Shown in pieces: positions 1-13,086 of a stretch of DNA of 64,000 bases. The position numbers were made by a program, and so were the translations under genes. A model generated the notes under the pieces. It did no database searches and was not told the DNA's origin. It saw only the letters and a list, made by a program, of their open reading frames with translations. This DNA is from Welwitschia mirabilis (lineage: Eukaryota; Gnetophyta; Gnetopsida; Welwitschiales): assembly GCA_051453625.1 (NCBI GenBank), contig JBOZIK010000001.1, forward strand, positions 219,496,854 through 219,560,853, read 5' to 3'. Positions within the stretch are counted from its first letter, which is position 1; every line of letters begins with the position of its first letter.

Positions 1-3000
1 AATTTTATTTCTTAGTTAATTCATCATTTTTTAGTACTAAACCTATTCTACCATCAACCTATCCACTGTTACAACCCTTTTGCTTCATTTATTTCTTATT
101 TTATAATTTTCTACTCACTATACAATTGTCTTATTTTACTCCATTTTATTAAATTAGATACATTACTTTTTCACTTTGCTTATTACCCCATTTGTGATCA
201 TTCACCATTACTCATAACATCTTCACCATTTATTTTATACACACATGTTTTTACTTATTCATATCACATCTTCATCATTTATTTATATTATCCTTCATCA
301 TCTTAATCTTTGTTATCATAGTAAAATTAACCTGCATGCATGAAAATTAGTCATGATGCACTTCCATTACGATTTTATGTTTTTTGACATGAGATATATC
401 TTTTTCCTTATGTCAAAACAAGGGAAACTATAATATAGGAATTTTACATTCACTTTTTTCCCTACCTTTTTTTTCATCTAATTATTTTTCTTTGCCTTAC
501 TATATAAATCCTTATATCCTTTAGTGCCTCTTTATTTTTATTTATCTTAAAAACATTTCTAATACTCCCTTTTATATTTTTATAAAATTCATTTTGAAAT
601 AACTTTACTTGTTTAATCATTAATGGCCTTACCCAAATAAGTATCTTATTAGTTGTAGGTATTCCATGCAGAGATTATAGTCTAAAAATCAAATGTTATG
701 GCTTTTACATAACTCATAAACAACCAAGAGTTTCAAAGATCCCTCAAAGGTATTATTACTCTACTTTTGTCTACAATTTAAATACTTAATTTAGGAGTGT
801 AAACATTAATGTAAAGAAGATTACAAAATATTTAACATCCTAAAGTAATCTCCATAAATAAATTCAAGCATTTACTAGTACAATGATGGTATCATCTCAT
901 TTTTTAATTAAAACTTAGGAAATACTAAAGAACTAAAAGGAATCCCAATTATGTCCCAACACAACACAAAAATCCTATTAGTGCCAAAGATACTTCATTC
1001 TAAAAATTATAATGAGAATAGCGATAACTCTCCATCATCATCTTCCTCTAAGGTTTATTTCTGACATTCCATCCTAAAATCACTAATTCTAATACTTTTT
1101 TTCTTTCATAAGCTATCTATTAGGAGTTTGGTAAGAGTCATAGAGATTACCTCATTTCATAAAAGGATCTATCAACATTAGTTATTAGATTTTTCTTTTT
1201 TTAATTGGTGTTAATTTTTGCATCTCATGTATAAGCATCATTGCAAATGTTATGACAGAAAAGCTATGCCCTATACAACAGAAGGGTGGAATAAATTACT
1301 AACACAATGATTAAGCAACATGTTCAAATGTATTTAGTGGATAATAATAACTAGAATAATAGAAGAACTTTGATATTTTAACCTTTCAAAGTATGTAAGA
1401 AAGACTACATATAATTCAGTAGTCAGATGAGTACACTGCTAGCTCATTAAGGTTCATGTGTCTAGAATAATTTATGAATTAGATTATGTTATTTGATCCA
1501 ATAGTCCCTTGCCATATTTATCTAGGCATGTTTAGGCTACATATTATACATATTGAAAATAAGATCTTATCTTTTTCAAAGGCTTGAAACATAATTGAAG
1601 AGAATTTTAAATTCTAAAATATAGATTTAACATGTAAATAACACATTTTAAAAGATACAAGTGATATAAAAAAAAAGATATTAGTTGATATGTTATTTTT
1701 AGTAATTAACAGTCTAGCATTAGAAACCTATATGCTAATTTTAGGGACTATGATTTTTCTAATGAACTTCATTATTTTTAATTAATTAGATATAATATCT
1801 TATTAGCAAAGCCACCTCAACATGTTCCCATACCTCTTATTAATATAGTAAGAATTTTTTTTTTTTGGGGAAAAACTTAATGAAAATTGGACTAGCTTTA
1901 CAGCTGTCATTCACTAATAATTTGTCAATTTCTAATGCAATTGAGACATCCAAACTTGATGACTATTGACAACTTGCTTTTCTTCACTCTTCATATTATG
2001 ACCTTTCATGTAAGACTTTAATCGCTATAGTTGCGGCCACCATCTCAAAATATATTTTACATATAGATGAATGACTAAGCCTCCTCTGGATGATTTTTTT
2101 TTCTTCATAATTTTTACTAAAGAAATTATGAAAACAACCAACTTTAATAGATGAAAAAAGATACAACACAGATCATAAAAGCTACAAAAAATAATGAAAT
2201 TACATCAAAGGAGAATGCATCATAGTTAGGGAGGTATCATTCATTAAGAACATTTATACAAAAATGTGATTCTTAAAAAAATGAAAAGTGAATCAATAGT
2301 GGTGAAGAACGAAGAAGAAGATAATAATTAGTAAAAGGTAGTGTTGAAGAATAAACACCATACTAGAGAATATATAGGAAGATAATACTATTGAATAGTA
2401 GCTAGAAAAATGCAGTAGAAAAATGACAAAAAAAATATGAAAAAAAGGGCAACCAAAGGATTAATGAGAGGCATTTTTTATAGTAGCAAAGCTATGATCA
2501 TATTAGAGGGGAGACAATATCACATTAGTATCAAAGAGAAGGATTAACATAGAGTGATTCAATAATGATGAGTAGTGATCACAAATAAAAATATAGTCCC
2601 AAAAAGAAAAGAAAGATCATCAATGGAAAATTTATTACTTACAATACATAATAAAGATTTAGGTTCAATTTTTTTGAATTTTGGAGCTCTCAGCATTTTG
2701 ATCTCATTTTGTTTTGGTTTTTTTTTTAATTCAAATTCATTTATTTTTAATGAATTCAAGAATGTTCTCATTATATGAATTCCAAAGAAATAAATAAACT
2801 TATCCTTACATCTATTTAACATATGTTAAATATCTTTACTAGACTGCATTGAATCATAAATTTATTCTTTTATCTATTGAAGTGTGACTTGTTTAAGATT
2901 TAAATTCCAAAATGATTTTGTTACATCATTTCTTATCTCATTTTGTAAAAATTGTTTATTGGATTTTTAGAATGTTTAATTTATTATTTATATTATTCCT

Positions 3001-4259
3001 TTAAATATGATATGCATAATTTCAGTTAATATTAAATTCTTTTTTAATTTTCCATTATCTCATGTTTATATTTTTTTAAAGAATATTTCAATGATGTACT
3101 ATTCACAAGATTATTTTTACTATTAATTGATTCATTAGTGAACCACTCATATTAATTGTTTCAACATTATACATTTTTCATTCTTTTTTACTTTTAAGAT
3201 AATTATCATTAGGTTCTAGTTGAAATTTAAATTGTATATATTAACTTAATTTTTATTCTAGAAAATGTTATTTTATTTCATTTTGATCTTCACTTATATA
3301 CTTTCATTTAATACTTTCCCATACATCATTTACTCTCTCTTACATCTTCAAAAAATATATTTTTAAATGAAAATATTTTATGAGCATGAAAACTTTGATT
3401 TGAGTAACATTCTTATTGTCCTATACAAGAAATGTTAAATTAACATGAAAGTAATACAATAGATGATGTTGACAATATAGGATTACTTTCAAAGGTTGAA
3501 AAATCACATATTTATTAAATTTGATTAGGATAGTAGAATCATTTACTTATAATTGCAAAAATTAAGACTAAGCTTATCAAGTAATAGAAAGAAATCAAAT
3601 TCAAAATACCATCCAATCAAGAGGTTTTCATATTACAAGAAAATATCACAACAATTTTGGCACTAGAATAAGAGCATTAAGTCAAAGCATTATACAACAA
3701 AATCAAAAACCAAAAGTAATTCTAAGTTTTGAAAAATAATCATAAGACTTCCTTCCAATAGATTTAACATATTGTACAGTAAGGATTTAGTGCTATATTA
3801 GTAGTGTATGTATATATTTTTAATGCAGCTAAATGTACCAAAAATAAATCATTAAAGATGCATTGTTAATAGGCATTTATAGCCTCGATACACTTAACTA
3901 GACCTAGTAGAAATGATCATAAAAAGTTATGCTAAAAGAGCTTCAAGATTTTTTTTATTTTTCTTTGATTTTTTTTCTCCCTTTTCGTATTCATAACACA
4001 TCAAAGTGAGTCATTTACTCATTAGTCTAATAGAGAAATGATCTTGACCCATAAATGCTTTGAAATAAAGAAACATCATGAAAGAAGAAAATTTACATTT
4101 TTTCTTGGTTCCAAATTGGAGAGCCCTAAAGAATTCAAAATTTAACCAAGAAATTAAGATAAAGATAACTTATTTTTATAAGGCAAAAAGCTAGCTTATC
4201 TAACTTCTATTGAAGCATTAAAATAACAAAGATCACTTTATTAATAAATCATATGAAAG
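1..4259. other. AT-rich stretch, no gene recognised
   Basis: I see no convincing coding region, RNA gene or repeat with two copies here. The segment lies directly downstream, in the minus-strand sense, of the Athila-type integrase remnant at 4,260-5,198. In that family it would hold the env-like or 3' noncoding part and the 3' LTR. I could not match any part of it to the region next to the Athila primer site at 30.3 kb, so the 3' LTR is probably outside the window or decayed. Between 2,505 and 2,516 there is a purine run resembling a plus-strand polypurine tract, but nothing next to it supports a plus-strand element. The short open frames at 2,559-2,822 (minus) and 2,575-2,778 (plus) overlap each other and have low-complexity composition, so I do not call them genes. 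Confidence 0.5.
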
Positions 4260-5198
4260 GCCAATAACTAGGATTAGTAAGTCTCATCAGTTCATAAGCA
4301 GATGAAAGAGTGTATGATAGGATTTAAGTTAATATCCATTTACTTTGATTTAAGAGTGGTTTTTGGGATCTTCTATGAGGAAAACACCATAAGATAATAC
4401 TTTCTTAATTATAAAAGGATCTAACCATTTAGAAACTAGACTCCTTAGAAATAAATGTAACCAAGAGTTATGTAATAAAACCAAGTCCTCTTCTTGAAAT
4501 TTCTTCTATTGAATGTATTAGTCATGAATCTTTTTAATTTTTTCTTTGTTTAGGTTCATGCTTTTTATAGGAATTGTTTCTAAGTTCATATAGTTCATTT
4601 AGTTGTACAAGTCTATTTTCACTTGTCATCTTAAGATTTATGTGTTTCATTCTCAAACATGCTTTATGTTCAATCTTTACAAGAAGATGGAGCTCATTCA
4701 ATAAATTAATCTATAGGATGACATTTCTAAAGGGGTTGTATAGCATTTTTTATAGACCCATAAGACAACATGTAGCTCATAGAACCAATCCTTTTTTATT
4801 GAACTTACCATCTTCTATAATATTTTCTTTATTTTTGTATTTTTAACTTCAACTAACCTGCTATTCTAGGGGTGATATGATATTGCAATCCTATGAGTAA
4901 TCCCACACTTAATCAAGAGCTTATTAAATATCTTATTATAAAATCAATATCACCATCATTAATAAAGCACCTAGGATATTCAAATCTAGTCAAAAAGTTG
5001 AAATTGCAATTTTAACATTATTGCAATTACAAGCATAAGGTTCTACTTATTTGGTAACATTATTAGTGCATACTAAGATGTCTTGATACTCATTAAAATG
5101 TGGTTAATATTTTTAGAAATCAATTCCCTGAATATCAAAAGGCTCTATAACAAAAATAAGATTGAAAGGCATCATGCCCCTCTTAATAATATTTAATG
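4260..5198 (-). pseudogene. Athila-type Ty3/gypsy integrase, central and C-terminal part (decayed)
   Basis: Read on the minus strand from 5,198 downward. The protein begins with residues matching the linker after the integrase zinc finger (KRGMMPFNLI), then EPFDIQGIDF, which corresponds to the family's FDVWGIDFMG motif at the start of the catalytic core. Further down are an LPYALWAYR-like block (seen as VVLWVYKKCYTTPLE, about 4,720-4,765), a LIYGK-like block, and the C-terminal signature VLLHNSWLHLF followed by SKWLDPFI and KVNGY (about 4,340-4,480). These are the 'VLL.NSRL.LFPGKL.SRW.GPF' and 'FKVNGHRLK' signatures of Athila-type integrases. Many stops and at least two frameshifts are present, so it is dead. 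It is the downstream continuation of the fragment at 17,000-18,749, separated by the inserted element 5,199-16,999. Assignment to Athila rather than Tat rests on the C-terminal signature. Confidence 0.8.
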
Positions 5199-7621
5199 AT
5201 GCTTGATAGTTAAACCTTGATCCATATCAATATTATTAGTGTTAACTATTATCTCACTTGATTCCCTTATTCATCATTCTCATTCTAACTCCATAATATA
5301 TGTTTCATCATATTAGTCATTTAATATACATCATATTTAGCATGCCTTGTATAATACACATTATTTAGTATTTTAATAATATTTTATCTTTACCTAAAAT
5401 TCATGTTTTCATATTTGATTATGCATGATTCTAAGACAAAACATTTTATATTGCTTAGTAAAAAGCTTTTTGAATTTTTCATTAAGTTATTCTATATCTA
5501 GATTTGGATATGCTTAAAGTTGTTTTGTAAAAAAGAAAACACAAAGTTTTTAGCTAATCCTCCAAGAAAGATATAGAAATGTAATCCCTTAAAGTTTCCT
5601 AATGATATCTAGCCTTCTGAGATCAAGAGAAGGATAACCATTAGTCTTTTATTCCTTTTTATGGTTTGATTTATTATAGAATATAAGATATGAACATGAT
5701 CTTAGTTTGCAATCATAATTATTTTTTAATTTTCTTTAGTATTAAGCTTTTATGATTATCAATTATCACTAATATGTTTTTCTTTTTCTATATTCTATTG
5801 CAGATCTTTCATGTTAGATCCTAATTATTAGGGGATACGTTCATATTTTTCTAAAGCATGAATTTTATAGATTTATTTTTTGACTAGATATTATTTACTT
5901 CAATCAAAAAAATCTTTTAGGTTGTTCATCCTTTGTATCTATAAGTTTTTTTTTTTTTTTTTCCCTATATTTTACTTGGAATGCAAGAATGGCCTTATAA
6001 GATATAGATTTTATCCACTTGATTATGATACATATATAGGGAAGTGACAAGTAAAGGAAGGAGGTATTAATATTCTTCATGAAAAAGATTCTTCAAATCC
6101 ACCTTTATATGGCCTTCCTAAAGTTGTTATTAATGAAATGCTTTAGGTGATGAAATGATCTTGGATGTGGTAATTAGCATAGATTTGAAGATAATTAAAT
6201 AGTTTATCCTTTTGATTTCTTGAATCCATTTAAAAACTTAGAGAAAAAGAAATGAAAAGAAGATTTAACTTCAATTAGTAACACACAAATGTGAGATAAC
6301 CTTTATAAAAGTATGTACAATGTATTTATCTTGAAAGCCATGTGCCATGTAAGGATCATCCTCCACTACAATCAAATCAAGTATAAAAGATAATTAATAA
6401 TAAGAAAATGATATAAAAGAGGAGAAAATTTTTAAAGGCTTAATCATTTTAGATATAAGAGGTGATTAGTATTATATTCAATTAACAATTTTTGTGGATA
6501 ACATTTCACCTCATTTAATAATTTATATGGCATTTAAGAAATATTAATTTGACAAAATCTTATTTAAGTTATACCTTCTAGCAAGTCATTTTAAATTTCT
6601 TTAGAGATGGGTCTTGCATTAAGTTCTAAAGATAGAAATTTGATATCCATGATTAGATATTTAAGAAGTGAATATTCAATTGAAGCTACACATTTGAAGT
6701 TTTTAACCAATTAAAATTTTGAATGAAAAGAAACTTAGACAAAGATAAATTCAACTTTATAAAATGTAATGATTAGAAGAGACCAAATAAAAAGCTACTT
6801 GGAAATATAAAGTAGATGTATTGTAGTAAAGAATTAAGATTTTTTATTCAAGTTTTAAGGACAAAACTTTTTAATGGATGGAGTAATCTCATGTCTAGAT
6901 TTTTAAAGGTCCAAAGATTTTACCTAATTAGTTAAGTAAAAAGTAAATTAAGAATAATTTTAGTGTTAGGAACTCCACTAAGATAATTTAATTACTGTAT
7001 TCTTTATTTATTATTTACTTTTATTGAGATATAATGATTTTGTGGAAATTATTCTGCAATTATAATTTTAATGCTTTCTTTTCTTGTAATAATCATGACT
7101 AATAATATTATTTTTGTAGTAACTCCTTGGTTATTTAATTAATGGTTAAATTAGTGGCTAAATTGCTGGTTGTATTAATATTAGTTTCTTTTTATAGTTA
7201 TTGCTTTAATATATTATAATTTATATATTTTCTTATTTTCTTAATCCTTATTTTTATGCATGCAAAAAGACTTTTGTAATGGTTATAATTATTTGGATGC
7301 ATTATGTTAGCTTATTTTAATAGTACATGCTAAGTAATTTCCATAATTATAATGTTGCACTTTCTTCTATTTATTCATTATAGAAAATATATTTAATGTG
7401 GCTACTGAAATTACTAACTAAGTGCTTATATTGAATTCTTATCATACTAATTATAAGTAGTATAATGTTGAATAATTAATATTTATAGTTCTAATGATAT
7501 ATTAATGCATCCACTGGCTAGGCAAGGTAATGATTAGGGGTTATGAAATCCTTTTCATCTTCTTTTCATGATGTTGTATCTTCATATCCTCATGTCTCTT
7601 CATATCCCTACATCCTCTTAC

Positions 7622-7630
7622 TATAAATAG
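7622..7630 (+). promoter_or_regulatory. LTR TATA box
   Basis: TATAAATAG lies in a conserved block of the 5' LTR and is matched by TATAAATA at 15,496-15,503 in the 3' LTR. It sits about 340 bp upstream of a conserved AATAAA, the normal order for U3-R of an LTR. Transcription would start roughly 30 bp downstream. Confidence 0.6.
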
Positions 7631-7965
7631 GACTTTATTCTCTTCTCATTTGCATACTTTTGAGAAATCCTCTATCATTGTATCTCAGTGATTTCGAGAC
7701 TTAGAGCTTAGAAAGCATTAGAGCCTTAGAATCTTTAAAAGTCTTAAATTATTTAAAAGTTTATTATGTCTTCATCTAATTTGGGTATTATCTAAGACTT
7801 TATTTATTTCTTATACGGTCTTATTTAATTTTTACATCTTTTTGCAGTCCTATTTTTCAAATCTTGTATGCATTTTTATACAATTCTTTACTTGCATCTC
7901 TATTTTATTCATTATTTTTACATATATTTTAAAGTTTAATTAGGTGTTTATTTTACTACTTTATT

Positions 7966-7971
7966 AATAAA
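7966..7971 (+). terminator. LTR polyadenylation signal
   Basis: AATAAA is followed by TTGCAAAATTTT and is conserved at 15,841-15,846 in the partner LTR. Its position downstream of the TATA box fits the end of the R region. A functional role is inferred. Confidence 0.45.
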
Positions 7972-8164
7972 ATTGCAAAATTTTAAGTAGTAATCCTAGT
8001 CATAAGTATTAGTCTTAATTGTCTTCTTGGTAAATCTTTTGGAAGTTGAGGGTGATTTCAATTCAAAGTTTACTTTTGTTGAGGATTTACATCTTAATGA
8101 TGTATCTTATTCTTACATTTCTTATGATATCTTGAATCTTAGATCTTATGAAAATGATAGTTCC

Positions 8165-8625
8165 ATAAATCATCTAATGAGGTAGTGGAATGTAAGAACC
8201 CACGTATTGCCAAATGAGGCAGTGGAATTAATAGAACCATGAATCATTAAATGGAGTTATGGGATTCACAGATCATCAAATGAGGTAGTGGAGTATGAGA
8301 ATATGAGAAATTTATAAATTTTAGAATGAGACATTAGACCTCACAAATTGTCAAATGAAGCAATGATGGGAAAACAAAAATATATATGAAAAATTTATAA
8401 AAACAGGTTATTCTCATATCATTTCCATAAATTCATACTTTAAATCTTAAATTATTTAGCAGTGCATTCTTGGTTTATTTTGATATTGCATGCTTAGATT
8501 ATTCTGACTGTACATTTTTAGTTACATCTTGGATTATCATAATCATATCTTGGATTATTTTGACTACACATCTTGAATGATTTTGGTAATGCATCTTGGA
8601 TTATTTTGGTAGTACATATTAAACA
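8165..8625 (+). repeat. Two short tandem-repeat blocks inside the 5' LTR
   Basis: From about 8,165 to 8,365, several roughly 40-bp units share the core CAAATGAGGCAGTGGAAT with variants. From about 8,465 to 8,625, roughly 25-bp units share CATCTTGGATTATTTTG. Both blocks recur at about 16,035-16,225 and 16,315-16,470 in the 3' LTR, so they belong to the LTR and predate the insertion. They lie downstream of the polyadenylation signal, in what would be U5. Confidence 0.7.
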
Positions 8626-9045
8626 ATGTTATAATTCCTTACCTTATACTTGGAAGTCTTATACCTAGCTATTCCTTATCATGGACCATACTAAGAATTG
8701 TGAAGATTATAGTTCTCACATTGAACTTGCATGTGTAGGATCGATTTGAAAGGAAGATGCTAAAAAGAGCTAGTGGATGTAATAAGAATTGGATTTTGCC
8801 TACATGTTATTATTTAGTTGATGAATGGATGTCCTAGTAATTTGTAATGTTTATTGACATAATGTTATTTATGAGACTCAAGTTTATCATACAAAAAGAA
8901 TTGTTTATTAAATTTATGAGTAACATACTTATGTCTCTTTTTTTAAAGAAAATTTTGATAGCTTCAATTATTTTCTCTACCTTGTTAAAAATTATTTTGA
9001 GAAGTGAATCTATAATTTTTCTTATTAGGCTATAAAAATTACGAT

Positions 9046-9177
9046 GTTACATTTTAATATCAAATAAATACTTGAAGTTTTAAAATTATAAAAAGGTGAA
9101 TGTTATATTTTGATAACAAGGCATTACTTAAAGTTTTAAATTATAAAAAGATGGACATTACATTTTAGTATCAAAGC
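9046..9177 (+). repeat. Serially duplicated LTR-end/primer-site junction
   Basis: Three successive segments of about 54-57 bp start with TTACATTTTAATATCAAA, TTATATTTTGATAACAAG and TTACATTTTAGTATCAAA. Each looks like an LTR end (TTACA) plus a decayed iMet primer site. The intervening parts share CTTGAAGTTTTAAA and ATTATAAAAAG. The 3' LTR carries the first two units plus the start of the third (16,886-16,999), so only the last junction is the current LTR end. Confidence 0.7.
9166..9177 (+). other. Primer binding site (tRNA-iMet type) of the LARD-like element
   Basis: TAGTATCAAAGC differs from the plant initiator-methionine primer site TGGTATCAGAGC at two positions, both G-to-A. It follows the LTR end after a 3-base spacer. 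A CCTAG tail follows, as in many gypsy primer regions. Confidence 0.7.
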
Positions 9178-12100
9178 CTAGTTACAATTTAACTAGGAAT
9201 AATTGTGATAAAGCCATTAAACATTAGATCATAGCTTGTGATTCACTAAAAATAATTGTTGTAAAGACATTATACATTTCAACATTAGAGCCTAGGTTGT
9301 AATTTCATAAGGCATAATCTCTTAAAGTGCATATGTTACAAAGGAATAAGCTAAATTGTAATAAATCTAAAAGAATATATTATAAGTTCCAAATGGTAAC
9401 TAATGATGTGATTGATTATGTTAAGCTACTAAAATAATATGATGGACTAAGAGGTATCCTACACATGCAACACTACTCTGGTAATGCTATATGAAGGAAT
9501 CTTGTGGGTGTAACAACATCTAAGTGATTGAGTGATAAATAATTCAAGTGTTAACATTTTAGTATTTAAAATATGCAAGTAGATTCTGTTAACCATTGTA
9601 CAATACTCATTTAAATAGCATGTTTTTAATCATATATGCTATATTCTCTTTAATAGAAACAAAAGAATAATAAATGTAAGAAATTAAATGGAAATAAAAT
9701 TAGGTTTTTGTTAAGATTACAAAAAGGTATGAGTTTTTGGAATCCATAATAATTAACTTAGCTATATTCCATGGAGATTTCAAGTGGAACAAGGAATCAC
9801 TCTAGTCTTAAAATGCATCAATAATTCTCGAAACTCTCTTGAACTAAATTGAATAAATACATGAAGGCCTCGATTCTTGAGCTATATAGATCCTTGTATT
9901 ATCATCATTATTATAATTAGAAGTGAGCTTTAAGCTAGAAGAAATGTTAGGGATTAGCCATCCTAGAACACATATAAAAGAAATAATAAATAGATATAGA
10001 TATAGGTAGAGGGAACACCATCTTCTTAGCTCCATGCAACAAAACCTTTCTCTTATAGGTTTTCATTGTATAAAGAAGTAAGGTCTTATGACACATCTAT
10101 GATTTCTTCATAACATAAGAACTTAAGTTATTCATTTAAAGAAGATTCCCTATAATCTAGATATCTAAGAGGAAAATTTAGCAGTTCTACTTTAGATATG
10201 TTATATGAATACTTTTCTTTTTAGATTTCTAAGAACTAATATGGAAATGTTAATATCTAGGAAAAATCTATTGAGCATTTCTGAAATTAGTTGTGGTGAT
10301 ACTTCTTTACTCATCTCAAAGTAATTCACTATGTCCATTTTTGCATCTTTGCAAGAAGTAGTCATGAATAATTTAACCAAGTCAATTTATAAGTGCTAAA
10401 TTATGATTAAACATATTGATCATGGATGCTAATAATTTTTATAAATAATAGACTACACAACATTGTTCACTTGTAGCATCAAAGATTGCATTTGTTAAAC
10501 ATCTTTTGATGGCTAACTAAATATTGTTATTTCTAATATCAATCAAAAACCTTCTTTCTTATTTATTCTTCCTAGCCTCTAACTACAATGATTGAATATT
10601 CTCCTCCACTAGTTATTTAAAGCATGTACTGACGTGTAACTATCTATATAATAATGGTTTATGACTTCTAAGATCTCTACAATACAATTATCATTGAACT
10701 TAATTAAAAAATAGGAATAAAATTTGAGAAACATTCTTCAAATCATTGAAAAACACAAGAGTAAGATTGAAAGAAAATTCACAATGCCTAAAAATTTTGT
10801 TTTTCTACAAGAAAATAAGCAAACTTTCCCAAGCCTTGGTGTTGATCGACCATTGTAATTCAAAGTACTAACTTACAACCTTCTAGCAAATACTCTAGTA
10901 AAACTAAACTAGTACTAATTTTACCTAGAAGAGGTTCTACAATGGAGTTACTAATGATCTATTCTCTTTTAGTAAATAAAACACTATAATGCCAAAGCAA
11001 ACACAAATAAAAGATAATAGGTTGATTAGCATTCAATGTCTACAATCTCAATGGTTATTCTTTTTTACTAGAATTTTAAACATCTAGCTAATTTTTATGA
11101 TCCATTTTATTGTAATATGCATGTTTTAGTCCACTTAAGTAACTATCCCTTTGTCCTAATCCTCTCCTTTAAAAGATTCAACATTTTGTTAGAAGTCTAA
11201 AGTGATGGAAATAAAGGAAGCAAGAACCTAAGTAATGTTGTTAAGAGAAGACAATGAAACATTGTCATTAATCTTTTTCATAAAGACATATCATCATTAT
11301 TGGAATTCATGAAATCCTTGGAAATTCAATATGAATTCAAAATCATATGTATAGTGGAGATAAGGCAACTACTTTATTCCTAAATTCTAATACTATTATA
11401 AGCTCTTAATCCAAGGATTTAAGAAAAAGATGCATGAAAATTTCATATCATTAGAACATTAAATTTTTCTAGCCTATTGATTGTACGATAGTAGAAACAT
11501 CAATGTTTATTATTACAATTTGTTACAAATTCCTTACAAGACTTTAATAGGTATATCATGAAGTATGTATTAAATGTTATTATATAATATTTATTTAAGT
11601 AGCATGAACTAAATTTTAATTATGTATAGAGAATTTTATGATTATTCTATACATGTGGGTATTTTAGTGGGATGAGAAAGATTAAACATAAATCAAATCT
11701 CTAGCTAAATGATGAGGATTATAATATGTCCTATTCACTAGAAGTATCTTTCAGTCAAGCTCAAGAAAGCACAGTAATGCAAGATGCCTTTTTCCATGAT
11801 ATTGAAGGTTCCCCATTAGTATGCCTTAGATGAACATGTTATGCCTTAAATAAGCACGAAATGCTAATGTATTTGATTTTGCATGATCCCTATTTACTTT
11901 AGCTTCCATTCACTTTAAAGATAGGTTTGTATTCTAAGTATCTATTTGAAACTTCTATGTTGAGATTGATTTTTCATTAATTAGAGAATCATTAATCTAT
12001 TTAAGAGAGAAATATTAATGATTAATTTGGTAATGTAAAGTACTCAAATGCTATAGTTATGATTCAATGTAAAGACAATTAATGCTATGATTATAGGAGT

Positions 12101-13070
12101 ATGTACCTTTATTTAAATCATATATGACTTATCCATCTCACAATTCCTATAAATTCCAATATAGCTTTACTTCACCACATTTACTAAAATCCTAACTAGA
12201 AATTTCATAAAATGTAAATATGTTTCATTTTAATTATTATTGATTTATATGATACATTGCCTATTATATTCTACCTTTACACCAAGGGCCTTACATCAAC
12301 TGACCTTTAATTAAAAGTATAAGGAAATTTGGCAATTGACTTCTTCATCTCTCATGGCATTCTATTACATATCCTTAAAGAAATATCAATTTTAGATAAA
12401 AATTTAAACTTGAAAGGATTTAATTATTTGTTATAAAGGCATAGTTTCTAGTATTCTATAAAGAAATATTTATGTTTATAGATGGTATTGCATCTTATAA
12501 AGATTTCAATGTCTTATTACTACTTATGATTATGTTTTGTTTTTGGATGTTCTTTTACTAAATAGCATGTACTAAGTAATTAAACATTACTTTCATAGTA
12601 ATATATGTGATTTTCATTATATGTCCTCCTCATAGTTTAGAGCTTGTTTCCTTTCACACTCATCTTAGAAATGTATCCTTAAGTTAGTATAATTGGGTTA
12701 TTTAATTATCTAGATTCCTATATTGAAAAACATGATTTTGACAGTCCTTGACTTAGTTTTTAAATTTTTTGTAATTACTTCATCCAAGTTTTGTATACAT
12801 CTNNNNNNNNNNNNNNNNNNNNNNNNNNNNNNNNNNNNNNNNNNNNNNNNNNNNNNNNNNNNNNNNNNNNNNNNNNNNNNNNNNNNNNNNNNNNNNNNNN
12901 NNGACTTAGTTTTTAAATTGTTTGTAATTACTTCATCCAAGTTTTGTATACATCTTATTTTATTATTTTATGTTGATTATAGTCATTGTATTGTAAAAAA
13001 TAAGAAATGAAATCCAATGGTTATCAATTTTTGAGGTTATTTAATGTCATATTTAGGATTCTTACATTAC
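9178..13070 (+). other. Interior of the LARD-like element, no gene recognised
   Basis: About 3.9 kb between primer site and purine tract. I searched both strands for the motifs found elsewhere in this window (RT FxDD, RNase H, integrase HHCC, zinc knuckle) and found none. A third primer-site-like phrase, AACATTAGAGCCTAGG, occurs near 9,278. The short open frame at 9,844-10,035 on the minus strand is hydrophobic, low in complexity and unlike any family I know. The block 12,750-12,955 contains a 100-N gap with identical 53-bp edges. Confidence 0.6.
12750..12955. other. Assembly gap of 100 N with duplicated 53-bp edges
   Basis: The 53 bp at 12,750-12,802 and at 12,903-12,955 are the same except for one base. 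The gap between them (12,803-12,902) is exactly 100 N, a common default. This is most simply one sequence present at the ends of two contigs that were not merged, or a collapsed short tandem repeat. Open frames running through the gap have no meaning. Confidence 0.85.
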
Positions 13071-13086
13071 AAATAGGAGGAGGAGA
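13071..13086 (+). other. Polypurine tract before the 3' LTR
   Basis: AAATAGGAGGAGGAGA is a clean purine-rich run next to TATTAATAATC, a plausible decayed TG-start of the LTR (TG to TA). It is the plus-strand priming site expected upstream of a 3' LTR and supports the plus orientation. Confidence 0.6.

Larger units (their letters stand above)
5199..9162 (+). repeat. 5' LTR of the LARD-like element
   Basis: The direct partner is 13,087-16,999. Shared landmarks in order are an AT-rich leader, a TGTCATGTC-type block (about 6,886 here and 14,760 in the partner), a TATA box with the downstream sequence ending in TTTGCATA, an AATAAA signal, two groups of short tandem repeats, and a serially repeated 3' terminus. 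The left edge meets Athila coding sequence. About 80 bp present at the start of the partner cannot be found here, so the start seems trimmed. The end is placed at the CA before the primer-site match. The two copies differ by many substitutions and small indels, so the insertion is old. The open frame at 8,847-9,035 is within this LTR and not a gene. Confidence 0.8.

Noticed and set aside
2505-2516. Plus-strand polypurine tract
   Set aside because: No LTR-like start, partner repeat or coding sequence accompanies it.
2559-2822. Overlapping open frames on both strands near 2.6-2.8 kb
   Set aside because: They are mirror frames of the same AT-rich stretch, with no family signature and low-complexity residues.
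6886-9052. A 2.1 kb LTR starting at TGTCATGTC as the true LTR
   Set aside because: The homology between the two copies extends about 1.7 kb further upstream and stops at Athila coding sequence on the outer side, so the longer limits fit better. The inner TGTCATGTC may mark an older LTR form.
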